Shown piece by piece: positions 51,038-58,774 of a DNA stretch of 64,000 nucleotides. Every line of letters begins with the position of its first letter. Within the stretch, counting starts at the first letter, position 1. The notes beneath the pieces were generated by a model that saw nothing but the letters and a program-made list of their open reading frames with translations, did no database searches and had not been told where the DNA came from. The DNA comes from Streptomyces orinoci (GTDB lineage Bacteria > Actinomycetota > Actinomycetes > Streptomycetales > Streptomycetaceae): the NCBI RefSeq assembly GCF_003121295.1, contig NZ_PHNC01000032.1:1-64000 (forward strand), in the 5' to 3' direction. Both the position numbers and the translations under genes were made by a program.

Positions 51038-52456
51038 TTGACCAGCACTGCGATGGCGCAGGGGTCCGCGGGCCGTAAGGCCCAGCCGGACCACCTCGGC
51101 CATGTCATCTTCATCACCGCGGCCGCGGCCATGGGTGGCTTCCTCTTCGGCTACGACAGTTCCGTGATCAACGGTGCGGTCGAGGGTATTCGCCACAAGT
51201 ACGACATCGGCTCGGCCGCCCTCGCCCAGGTCATCGCCATCGCGCTGATCGGCTGCGCGGTGGGTGCGGCCACCGCGGGCCGCCTGGCCGACCGGATCGG
51301 CCGGATCCGCACCATGCAGATCTCCGCCGCCCTCTTCACCGTCAGCGCCGTCGGCTCAGCGGTGCCCTTCGCCCTGTGGGACCTCGCCCTGTGGCGCGTC
51401 CTGGGCGGCATCGCCATCGGTATGGCCTCGGTCATCGGCCCGGCCTATATCGCCGAGGTCTCCCCGCCCGCCTACCGCGGCCGGCTGGGCTCCTTCCAGC
51501 AGGCCGCCATCGTGGTCGGCATCGCCATCTCGCAGCTGGTCAACTGGGGCATCCTCAACATGGCCCACGGCAAGCAGCGCGGCCATCTGATGGGCATCGA
51601 GGCCTGGCAGCTGATGCTGGGCGTCATGGTGGTCCCGGCGGTCCTCTACGGCCTGCTGTCCTTCGCCATCCCCGAGTCCCCCCGCTTCCTGATCTCGGTC
51701 GGCAAGACCGACAAGGCCAAGGCCGTGCTGGCCGACGTCGAGGGCAAGGACATCGACCTGGACGCGCGTGTCGCCGAGATCGAGCAGGCGATGCACAGCG
51801 AGGAGAAGTCCACCTTCAAGGACCTGATCGGCGGCCGCGGCGGCTTCCTGCCCATCGTCTGGATCGGCATCGGGCTGTCGGTCTTCCAGCAGTTCGTCGG
51901 CATCAACGTCGCCTTCTACTACTCCTCCACGCTGTGGCAGTCGGTGGGCGTCAACCCGGAGAGCTCGTTCTTCTACAGCTTCACCACCTCGATCATCAAC
52001 ATCGTGGGCACCGTGATCGCCATGGTGCTGGTGGACCGGATCGGCCGTAAGCCGCTGGCCCTGGTGGGCTCCGCCGGCATGGCGATCTCCCTGGCCCTGG
52101 AGGCCTGGGCCTTCGCCTCCAAGAGCGCGGCGGGCACGCTGCCGACCGCGCAGGGCACCGTCGCCCTGATCGCCGCCCACGCCTTTGTGCTCTTCTTCGC
52201 CCTGTCCTGGGGCGTGGTGGTGTGGGTCTTCCTGGGCGAGATGTTCCCCAACCGGATCCGCGCCGCGGCGCTGGGCGTCGCCGCCTCCGCGCAGTGGCTG
52301 GCCAACTGGGCCATCACGGCCAGCTTCCCCAGCCTCTCCGACTGGGACCTGTCCGGCGCCTACATCATCTACGCGGTCTTCGCCGTGCTCTCGATCCCCT
52401 TCGTGCTGAAGTTTGTGAAGGAGACCAAGGGCAAGGCGTTGGAGGAGATGGGCTGA
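51038..52456 (+). CDS. glcP: Major facilitator glucose permease GlcP
   Basis: 472-aa sugar:proton symporter with twelve membrane helices. Sugar-porter signatures are visible: GGFLFGYDSSVINGA, GRLADRIGRIRTM, IPESPRFLISVGK, QQFVGINVAFYYSSTLW, VDRIGRKPL and the closing FVKETKGKALEEMG. It agrees closely with my recollection of S. coelicolor GlcP, the main glucose transporter, which feeds glucose kinase and so carbon repression. TTG 51038 is chosen because AGGAG stands six bases upstream and the protein then begins MTSTAMAQG; ATG 51053 is too far from it. Confidence 0.94.
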   Translation: MTSTAMAQGSAGRKAQPDHLGHVIFITAAAAMGGFLFGYDSSVINGAVEGIRHKYDIGSAALAQVIAIALIGCAVGAATAGRLADRIGRIRTMQISAALFTVSAVGSAVPFALWDLALWRVLGGIAIGMASVIGPAYIAEVSPPAYRGRLGSFQQAAIVVGIAISQLVNWGILNMAHGKQRGHLMGIEAWQLMLGVMVVPAVLYGLLSFAIPESPRFLISVGKTDKAKAVLADVEGKDIDLDARVAEIEQAMHSEEKSTFKDLIGGRGGFLPIVWIGIGLSVFQQFVGINVAFYYSSTLWQSVGVNPESSFFYSFTTSIINIVGTVIAMVLVDRIGRKPLALVGSAGMAISLALEAWAFASKSAAGTLPTAQGTVALIAAHAFVLFFALSWGVVVWVFLGEMFPNRIRAAALGVAASAQWLANWAITASFPSLSDWDLSGAYIIYAVFAVLSIPFVLKFVKETKGKALEEMG

Positions 52457-52479
52457 CCTCCCCCGCCGCCCCTCTCCTC

Positions 52480-52527
52480 GAAAAGGGCTGCCCCCGGCAC
52501 CGCATGGTGCCGGGGGCAGCCCTTTTC
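52480..52527. terminator. Strong terminator between glcP and the TetR gene
   Basis: Perfect 22-bp stem (52480-52501 and 52506-52527, starting GAAAAGGGCTGCC) with a GCAT loop and flanking A and T runs; it serves both convergent genes. Confidence 0.95.
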
Positions 52528-52544
52528 CGTGTCCCCTTCCGGCG

Positions 52545-53255
52545 TCAGCGGCCGGTGCGTTCCGCGATCAGCGCGGCCAGGCCGTCGAGGATGCGCCGCA
52601 GCCCGAACTCCCAGGCGTTCTCCCGCCCCTCCGGCCCGGTGGCCAGGGCCGCCGTCAGGGCGGGAAAGCGGTCGCCGTGCTCGGTCAGCACTTCCCCGAT
52701 GGCGGCGGTGAGCTGCTCCTCCACGCCCGGTGACGGGCCCGCGGCGGGGGACTGCTCGCTGATCATCCGGACATGGCCGGTCAGCAGCACGGCGGCGTCC
52801 ATCCGCTCGGCGCCGCCGAGCCCCGTGCCGTCCAGGGCGGCGACGACCGCCTCCAGCCAGGACAGCTCGGCCGGCCCCGGCAGGCGCGGGCCCACCGTGG
52901 CGCCGAGCGCCCAGGGATGACGGCGGAAGACGGCGAGCAGGCGGACGGCCCAGTCCTCCAGGGCCGTCCGCCAGTCCTCGCCGCCGGCCTCCGGCGGGTA
53001 GGGGCCGATCGCCGCGTCCACCAGCAGCGCCACCAGCTCGGTCTTGCCCGGTACATACCGGTACAGCGCCATCTTGGTCACCCCCAGCCGCTCCGCCAGG
53101 CGCTGCATGGAGAGGGCGGCCAGGCCCTCGGCGTCCGCCAGCTCGATCCCGGCACGGGCGATGCGGTCCAGGTCCAGGGTGCGCCTGGGGCCCCGGGCGG
53201 GCGCCGCATGGGGCCCCCACAGCAGCCTTTTGATCTCCCCGTGCTTCCCGGTCAT
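52545..53255 (-). CDS. TetR-family regulator
   Basis: 236 aa from ATG 53255, which follows AGGGG by seven to eight bases; an ATG at 53288 would add eleven residues. The N-terminal helix-turn-helix is RIARAGIELADAEGLAALSM-QRLAERLGVTKMALYRYVPGK, and the C-terminal domain resembles TetR_C (WAVRLLAVFRRHPWALGATVG, VLLTGHVRMISEQ). It is divergent from an FAD monooxygenase of the TetX kind, the expected target. Confidence 0.9.
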   Translation of the reverse strand: MTGKHGEIKRLLWGPHAAPARGPRRTLDLDRIARAGIELADAEGLAALSMQRLAERLGVTKMALYRYVPGKTELVALLVDAAIGPYPPEAGGEDWRTALEDWAVRLLAVFRRHPWALGATVGPRLPGPAELSWLEAVVAALDGTGLGGAERMDAAVLLTGHVRMISEQSPAAGPSPGVEEQLTAAIGEVLTEHGDRFPALTAALATGPEGRENAWEFGLRRILDGLAALIAERTGR

Positions 53256-53277
53256 GGCGGCGCCCCTTTCCCCAACA

Positions 53278-53326
53278 ACTGTTTCCATGGTACACAGTAG
53301 TTATTGCGTCCGACGGACACTGTTTC
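53278..53326. promoter_or_regulatory. Direct and inverted repeats in the TetR/monooxygenase gap
   Basis: ACTGTTTC occurs at 53278-53285 and 53319-53326. ACTGT also faces ACAGT (53294-53298) around a CCATGG centre, and GGACAC occurs at 53315 and 53331. These are candidate TetR sites over both promoters. Confidence 0.5.
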
Positions 53327-53357
53327 TGGCGGACACCATTCTTGACGGAGGGGAACC

Positions 53358-54572
53358 ATGAACAACGGCAAGGTCCTGATCTCCGGCGCCGGGATCGCCG
53401 GCCCCGCGCTGGCCTACTGGCTGGGACGCCTGGGCTACCGGCCCACCGTGGTCGAGATCGCCCCCGCGCTGCGCGGCGGCGGCCAGGCCGTGGACTTCCG
53501 GGGCGAGACCCATCTGACGGTGCTGGAGCGCATGGGGCTGCTCCCGGAACTGCGCCGCATCCAGACCGGCGGCAGCCCCATGGCCTTTGTGGACGAGCGC
53601 GGCAGGCGGCTGCTGGAGCTGCCCGGCGAGTTCAACGGCGGCGCCCTGGAAGTGCCCCGCGGGGAGCTGTCCCGGGTGCTGTACCGGCACAGCCTGCCGT
53701 ACACCGACTACCTCTTCGGCGACACGGTCACCGGCCTCACCGAGACCCCGGACGGAGTGCGGGTCACCTTCCGCCATGCCGAGCCCGCCACCTTTGACCT
53801 GGTCTTCGGCGCCGACGGGCTGCACTCCACCGTCCGCCGCCTGGCCTTCGGCCCCGAGCGGGACTTCGTCACCCACCTGGGGTACTACGTGGCCACCTGG
53901 GAGCTGCCCCACCATGGCCCGGCCACCGGATCCGTCGGCCTCAATGTCCCCGGGCGGCTGGCCGCCGTCGGCGCCGGCCCCCAGGGCCCCGGCCGGTCCC
54001 GCACCCTCTTTGTCTTCGCCTCGCCCGAACGGGACCACCACCGCCATGACCCCGACCAGCACAAGCGGCTGATCACCGAGGCCTTCACCGGCCTGGGCTG
54101 GGAGGTGCCCCGGCTGCTGGACTCGCTGCGCCGGACCGAGGAGCTGTACTTCGACTCCATCAGCCGGGCGGTGGCGCCCCGCTGGTCCACCGGCCGGATC
54201 GCCCTGCTCGGGGACGCCGCCTCCGGGACCACCCTGGGCGGGATGGGCACCGGCATGGGGATCGTCGCCGCCCATGTGCTGGCCGGAGAGCTCGCGCTGG
54301 CCGGCGGCGACCACCGGACGGCCTTCCCCCGCTACCAGCAGCGGCTGGCCCGGTACGCCCGGATCTGCCGCAAGGGCAACGCGGGCCGGTTCCTCGCCCC
54401 GCGCACCGCCCATGGCCTGCGCCTGCGCAACGGCCTGCTGTCCCGGCCGCTGATGATGAAGGGCATGCTCAAGGCGGCCGAGCAGGTGGCGAGCGCCGAG
54501 CTGCCCGCATACCCCTTCCCCAACGCCGACGTCCCCTCCGCCGGCACTGCGGCGAAGGGGACGTCGGCCTAG
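53358..54572 (+). CDS. FAD-dependent monooxygenase (TetX/hydroxylase-like)
   Basis: 404 aa flavoprotein. The FAD fold begins VLISGAGIAGPALAYWLGRLGY (residues 6-27), PRGELSRVLY is the conserved Arg loop, VFGADGLHSTVR the DG motif and GRIALLGDAASGTTLGGMGTGM the second FAD motif. Such enzymes hydroxylate aromatic compounds or inactivate tetracyclines; the substrate is not predictable. ATG 53358 with GGAGGGG four bases upstream. Divergent TetR gene suggests induction by its substrate or a drug. Confidence 0.9.
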   Translation: MNNGKVLISGAGIAGPALAYWLGRLGYRPTVVEIAPALRGGGQAVDFRGETHLTVLERMGLLPELRRIQTGGSPMAFVDERGRRLLELPGEFNGGALEVPRGELSRVLYRHSLPYTDYLFGDTVTGLTETPDGVRVTFRHAEPATFDLVFGADGLHSTVRRLAFGPERDFVTHLGYYVATWELPHHGPATGSVGLNVPGRLAAVGAGPQGPGRSRTLFVFASPERDHHRHDPDQHKRLITEAFTGLGWEVPRLLDSLRRTEELYFDSISRAVAPRWSTGRIALLGDAASGTTLGGMGTGMGIVAAHVLAGELALAGGDHRTAFPRYQQRLARYARICRKGNAGRFLAPRTAHGLRLRNGLLSRPLMMKGMLKAAEQVASAELPAYPFPNADVPSAGTAAKGTSA

Positions 54573-54583
54573 CGGAGCGAGGG

Positions 54584-56071
54584 TCAGACGGTGACCTTCT
54601 CCTGCTGCTCCTCGCGCGGGGCCGGGACGGCGGCGGCGCCGGCCTCGTTCTCCCGCGGCGTCGGCAGCAGGGCCATCACCAGCGCCGAGATGGCGATGGT
54701 CGCGGCCCAGCCCAGCCCGTACTTGCCGACGAAGGTGCCGGCCAGCGGACCGGAGAACCAGTCGCACTTGGTGAAGGCGATACCGGCCAGCAGCGCCACC
54801 GTCCAGGCGGTCATCGCCTGCCAGCAGAAGCCACCGCTGTACCAGTAACGGCTGGTGGGGCCGGTGTTCATCAGCGCCTCGGCGTCATAGCGCACCGCGC
54901 GCCGCCGGCGGCGGGCCATGTCCACGGCGTAGACGCCGATCCAGGCGGAGAAGGAGACCGCCAGCAGGATCAGGAAGGTGATGAAGGAGCCCAGGAAGCT
55001 GGAGGCAACCAGCATCAGCAGCGCACCGCCGACCAGGGAGATCACCGCGTTGATGCTCACCGCCATGGCACGGGGCAGCTTGACGCCCATGGTCTGGGCG
55101 GTGAAACCGGCCGAGTACATCGACAGGCTGTTGATCAGCAGCATGCCCACGATCGCGGTGATCAGGTAGGGAACCGCCAGCCAGGTCGGCAGGATGTCAC
55201 CGAGGAAGGAGACCGGGTCCTGCGCCTTGGCCAGGTCCGGGGTGGCCACGGCCATCACGCCGCCCATCAGCACCATGGGCACCATGACCAGGGCGGCACC
55301 GGAGACCGTCACCCCGGCGATCTTCTTGCCGGAGACCGAGTGCGGGAAGTAGCGCGCGAAGTCCGGGCCGGTGGGCACCCAGCTGATGCCGCCCGCCGCG
55401 ATGGTGCCGATACCGGCGATCATCATCGCGGTGGAGCCGGCCGGCTTGGAGAAGACCTCGCCCCACTTCATGTGGACCACCAGGTAGCCCAGCACCAGCA
55501 CACTGAAGACGCCGAAGAGGTACGTGGACCACTTGTTGCAGACGTTGAGGGCCTTGCGGCCCATACCGCTCACCAGGAAGGTGCAGGCGACAAAGGCGAA
55601 GAGGGTGACCACGATCAGCACCGTGTTGCTCTTGATCCCGAACACCAGGTCGAGCACGGTCAGCACCGCATAGGCGCCGGTCACCGCGTTGATCGTCTCC
55701 CAGCCGAAGCGCGCCACCCAGAGGATGGAGCCGGGGAAGAGGTTGCCCCGCACACCGAAGGTGGCGCGGGAGAGCATCGCACCCGGGGCGCCGCCCCACT
55801 TGCCGGACACCGACACCACGCCCACCAGGCCGAAGGACGCCAGCGCGGCACACGCGGCGACGATCAGGACCTGCCAGAAGTTCAGCTGGTTGAAGACCAC
55901 CAGGGCCGCGCCCATGGTGAGCAGCAGCACACTGATGTTGGCGGCGACCCAGGTCGGGAAGAGCTCCCGGACCCGGCCGCGCCGCTCATGATCCGGGACG
56001 GGCTCGATACCACGGGTTTCGATCGCGCCTTCGGGATCAGCGGCGCTCACATTGTCCTTGTGGGGGGCCAT
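54584..56071 (-). CDS. NCS1-family purine/cytosine permease
   Basis: 495 aa, about twelve membrane helices. The N-terminal cytoplasmic segment is followed by FPTWVAANISVLLLTMGAAL, and SRATFGVRGNLFPGSILWVARFGWETINA holds the substrate-site helix. GISWVPTGPDFARYFP and YSAGFTAQTMGVKLPR are also typical of NCS1. It probably takes up cytosine or another nucleobase. ATG 56071. It converges on the monooxygenase (11 bases between stops) and is divergent from ftsY. Confidence 0.88.
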   Translation of the reverse strand: MAPHKDNVSAADPEGAIETRGIEPVPDHERRGRVRELFPTWVAANISVLLLTMGAALVVFNQLNFWQVLIVAACAALASFGLVGVVSVSGKWGGAPGAMLSRATFGVRGNLFPGSILWVARFGWETINAVTGAYAVLTVLDLVFGIKSNTVLIVVTLFAFVACTFLVSGMGRKALNVCNKWSTYLFGVFSVLVLGYLVVHMKWGEVFSKPAGSTAMMIAGIGTIAAGGISWVPTGPDFARYFPHSVSGKKIAGVTVSGAALVMVPMVLMGGVMAVATPDLAKAQDPVSFLGDILPTWLAVPYLITAIVGMLLINSLSMYSAGFTAQTMGVKLPRAMAVSINAVISLVGGALLMLVASSFLGSFITFLILLAVSFSAWIGVYAVDMARRRRRAVRYDAEALMNTGPTSRYWYSGGFCWQAMTAWTVALLAGIAFTKCDWFSGPLAGTFVGKYGLGWAATIAISALVMALLPTPRENEAGAAAVPAPREEQQEKVTV

Positions 56072-56300
56072 ATGGGGGGCTCCGTGCGGTTTAAGCGGAA
56101 AAGTGAACCCTGGTAGTACCTGGGCAAGAGAGAACGCTGGGACTCTACGCGCGTCGCAGCGCCTTAGCCATCGTAGTTTGATCCAACTTAAGCCGTTTAG
56201 TGACTTTGGTCCTCAGTGTGATTGCACCAATTCACCGGACGCACCGGCTCTGCCGCAGGGCGCCGCCCCCGCACCCCAGGTGTCCGATACTGGGTGCGTT

Positions 56301-57545
56301 ATGGAAATCGTCATCCTTGCCGTAGTCATCGCTGTGGTCGCGCTCGGCGCGATCAGTGGGCTGGTGGTCAGCAGCCGCAAGAAGAAGCAGCTGCCCCCGC
56401 CGCCGCCGAGCAGCCCGTCCGTCACCGCGCCGCCCGCCGAGCCCCAGGTAGGCGAGGAGGCCGAGACCCCGCGCGAAGAGACCGGGCGCCGCACCATAGA
56501 AGAGGTGGAGCTGCCGCCCGCCGAGGCGCCGGAGGCTCCCGAGGCCCCCGAGGCGCCCGTCGAGGAGGCGGTCCCCGAGGCCGCCGCGCCCGCCGTCGAG
56601 GTGCCCGAGCCCACCGCCGGCCGGCTGGTCCGGCTGCGCGCCCGGCTCTCCCGTTCGCAGAACTCCCTGGGCAAGGGCCTGCTGACCCTGCTCTCCCGGG
56701 AGCACCTCGACGACGACACCTGGGAGGAGATCGAGGACACCCTGCTCACCGCCGATGTCGGCGTCACCCCCACCCAGGAGCTGGTGGACCGGCTGCGCGA
56801 GCGGGTCAAGGTGCTGGGCACCCGCACCCCCGAGGAGCTGCGCGGCCTGCTGCGCGAGGAACTGCTCACCCTGGTCGGCACCGACCTCGACCGCAAGGTG
56901 CACACCGAGCCCGGTGTCGGCACCAACGGCGAGGAGAAGCCCGGTGTGGTGATGGTCGTGGGCGTCAACGGCACCGGCAAGACCACCACCACCGGCAAGC
57001 TCGCCCGGGTGCTGGTGGCCGACGGCAAGTCGGTGGTGCTGGGCGCCGCGGACACCTTCCGGGCCGCCGCCGCCGACCAGCTGCAGACCTGGGGCGAACG
57101 GGTCGGCGCCCGCACCGTGCGCGGCCCCGAGGGCGGTGACCCGGCCTCCGTCGCCTTCGACGCGGTCAAGGAGGGCATCGCCGAGAACGCCGATGTGGTG
57201 CTGATCGACACCGCGGGCCGGCTGCACACCAAGACCGGGCTCATGGACGAGCTGGGCAAGGTCAAGCGGGTGGTGGAGAAGCACGGCAGCGTGGACGAGG
57301 TGCTGCTGGTGCTGGACGCCACCACCGGCCAGAACGGCCTGGTGCAGGCCCGGGTGTTCGCCGAGGTGGTGAACATCACCGGCATCGTGCTCACCAAGCT
57401 GGACGGCACGGCCAAGGGCGGCATCGTGGTCGCGGTCCAGCGTGAACTGGGCGTCCCGGTCAAGCTGGTGGGCCTGGGCGAGGGTGCGGACGATCTCGCG
57501 CCCTTCGAGCCCGAGGCCTTTGTGGATGCGCTCATCGGGGAGTGA
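56301..57545 (+). CDS. ftsY: Signal recognition particle receptor FtsY
   Basis: 414 aa. An N-terminal membrane helix (EIVILAVVIAVVALGAISGLVV) is followed by a basic stretch, a Pro/Glu/Ala-rich linker (EAPEAPEAPEAPVEEA) and the NG GTPase domain. The GTPase motifs are GVNGTGKTTTTGKLA (G1), DTFRAAAADQL, DTAGRLHTK (G3) and TKLDGTAKGG (G4). It docks SRP-bound ribosomes at the membrane. ATG 56301 lacks a ribosome site; GATACT (56286-56291) suggests a nearly leaderless transcript. A terminator lies 13 bases after the stop. Confidence 0.97.
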   Translation: MEIVILAVVIAVVALGAISGLVVSSRKKKQLPPPPPSSPSVTAPPAEPQVGEEAETPREETGRRTIEEVELPPAEAPEAPEAPEAPVEEAVPEAAAPAVEVPEPTAGRLVRLRARLSRSQNSLGKGLLTLLSREHLDDDTWEEIEDTLLTADVGVTPTQELVDRLRERVKVLGTRTPEELRGLLREELLTLVGTDLDRKVHTEPGVGTNGEEKPGVVMVVGVNGTGKTTTTGKLARVLVADGKSVVLGAADTFRAAAADQLQTWGERVGARTVRGPEGGDPASVAFDAVKEGIAENADVVLIDTAGRLHTKTGLMDELGKVKRVVEKHGSVDEVLLVLDATTGQNGLVQARVFAEVVNITGIVLTKLDGTAKGGIVVAVQRELGVPVKLVGLGEGADDLAPFEPEAFVDALIGE

Positions 57546-57558
57546 TCCCCGGAACACC

Positions 57559-57599
57559 ACGGCGGGGCCGGTCGCAACTCACGCGACCGGCCCCGCCGT
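57559..57599. terminator. ftsY terminator
   Basis: 17-bp perfect stem (57559-57575 and 57583-57599, starting ACGGCGGGGCC) with a seven-base loop; also positioned to stop the convergent prim-pol-like gene. Confidence 0.92.
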
Positions 57600-57605
57600 T
57601 ATGGT

Positions 57606-57668
57606 GTCAGCCGTCAGCCGTCAGCCGTCAGCCGTCAGCCGTCAGCCGTCAGCCGTCAGCCCTCAGCC
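57606..57668. repeat. Heptanucleotide tandem repeat GTCAGCC, nine units
   Basis: Eight exact GTCAGCC units (57606-57661) and one variant CTCAGCC (57662-57668). The leftward prim-pol-like gene ends inside the array at TGA 57656-57658, because every unit reads GGCTGAC on the minus strand. Confidence 0.95.
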
Positions 57669-58324
57669 GAGCGGTGGCAGACATAGGCCAGGGTGCCCAG
57701 CAGCAGCCGGGCCTGCGGCGGCCGGTCGGCGTCCAGAGCCGGCGGACGCAGCCAGCGCATCGGGCCCAGGCCCGCGAAGTCGGAGGGCGGGGCGGTGATG
57801 TGCTCCCCGGGGCCCAGGCCGCGCAGATCCAGCCGGGCGTCGTCCCAGCCCATCCGGTAGAGCAGCTGGGGGAGTCCGGCGGCGGCGCCCGGCGCCACGA
57901 AGAACAGCGCCCGGCCGTGCGGGGTGAGTGCCACCGGGCCCAGCGGCAGTCCCATCCGCTCCAGCCGGGCCAGGGCGTGCCGGCCGGCCGCCTCCGCGAC
58001 CTCCAGCACATCGAACGAGCGGCCTACGGGCAGCAGTACGGCCGCACCGGGCAGCTCGGCCCAGGCGGCCGTCGCCTCGTCCAGCGTTGATCCCGCCGGG
58101 ACTTCGGGGGCGCAGGGGAGCGGATGGGCGCCGGGGGAGGGGCAGTTGGCGGCCCCGCAGGAGCAACTCACCTCGCCTCCGCCGCGGGTGGCGCGGGCGC
58201 CGGGCACTACATCCCACCCCCACAGGCCGGTGTACTCCGCCACCGTGGTCACCGACTCCGCCGCCCGGCCTCGGCGCCGAGAACCCGGGCGCAGATCCCG
58301 GATGCCGCCGATAGTGAACCCCAT
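57656..58324 (-). CDS. Stand-alone prim-pol N-terminal-like protein
   Basis: 222 aa: GFTIGGIRDLRPGSRRRGR, then VAEYTGLWGWDVVPGARA, a cysteine cluster (CSCGAANCPSPGAHPLPC) and PVGRSFDVLEVAEAAGRHALARLERM. The protein resembles the bifunctional DNA primase/polymerase N-terminal family and has no helicase part. The usual metal-binding DxD is not obvious; FDVLEV stands in its place, so catalysis is doubtful. Conserved next to ftsY and nsdA in Streptomyces as I recall. ATG 58324. Its last codons run into the heptamer array. Confidence 0.75.
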   Translation of the reverse strand: MGFTIGGIRDLRPGSRRRGRAAESVTTVAEYTGLWGWDVVPGARATRGGGEVSCSCGAANCPSPGAHPLPCAPEVPAGSTLDEATAAWAELPGAAVLLPVGRSFDVLEVAEAAGRHALARLERMGLPLGPVALTPHGRALFFVAPGAAAGLPQLLYRMGWDDARLDLRGLGPGEHITAPPSDFAGLGPMRWLRPPALDADRPPQARLLLGTLAYVCHRSAEG

Positions 58325-58493
58325 GCCTCCTCCAACGGGTCGTCTTTGCGGATGGTTACGGGTCGGAGTGTCCCGGACACGGACGGTCGCGGACGACCGG
58401 CTTTAAGGCGGTGTGACGGTGCGCCACCGGTGATGCGGGGAGTTCTGCGCGCCGTGGCGCGCAACTGTCCGTCAAATCCTGGGCCTTCTTCCA

Positions 58494-58507
58494 TTGACAG
58501 GTGTCAA
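58494..58507. promoter_or_regulatory. Palindrome TTGACA-GG-TGTCAA
   Basis: A perfect 6-bp inverted repeat in the gap between the prim-pol-like gene and nsdA. TTGACA could also be a -35 box, but no -10 is well placed. Possible operator. Another hairpin, GCGCGCC-GTG-GCGCGC, lies at 58447-58462. Confidence 0.45.
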
Positions 58508-58613
58508 GTCAATCGCGAGAAGCGCCCGCGGGGTTCATTCCTTGGGGTGGCGAATGGTGGCGTTTACTGGACTCCGCTCGCCTCAACGGTGATCGTAGGA
58601 TTACTTTCGGTGC

Positions 58614-58766
58614 ATGAGCCGTGTGAACTCCTGGAGGATGGAGCCCCGGTGGGTGTGCCGTAGCGAACGGCGCGGCGGCGCCTCACCGGCCCGGCCGTCG
58701 CAACGGGCGGTGCGCCGTGGGCGGTTCGCGTTGAAAGCCTTCGTGCGCCCGGGCGCCGGAGCATAG
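58614..58766 (+). CDS. Candidate 50-codon leader ORF before nsdA
   Basis: ATG 58614 opens a frame ending at TAG 58764-58766, eight bases before the nsdA ATG. The peptide is strongly basic with many Arg and Trp residues (MSRVNSWRMEPRWVCRSERR). TAGGAT (58596-58601) before it could be a -10 box, giving a nearly leaderless leader ORF. No family is recognised. The close stop-to-start spacing would allow coupling with nsdA. Confidence 0.4.
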   Translation: MSRVNSWRMEPRWVCRSERRGGASPARPSQRAVRRGRFALKAFVRPGAGA

Positions 58767-58774
58767 GTGTGTGA

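Noticed and set aside
57606..57668. CRISPR-like array
   Set aside because: Direct heptamers without spacers; a microsatellite, not a CRISPR. No cas gene is present in the window.
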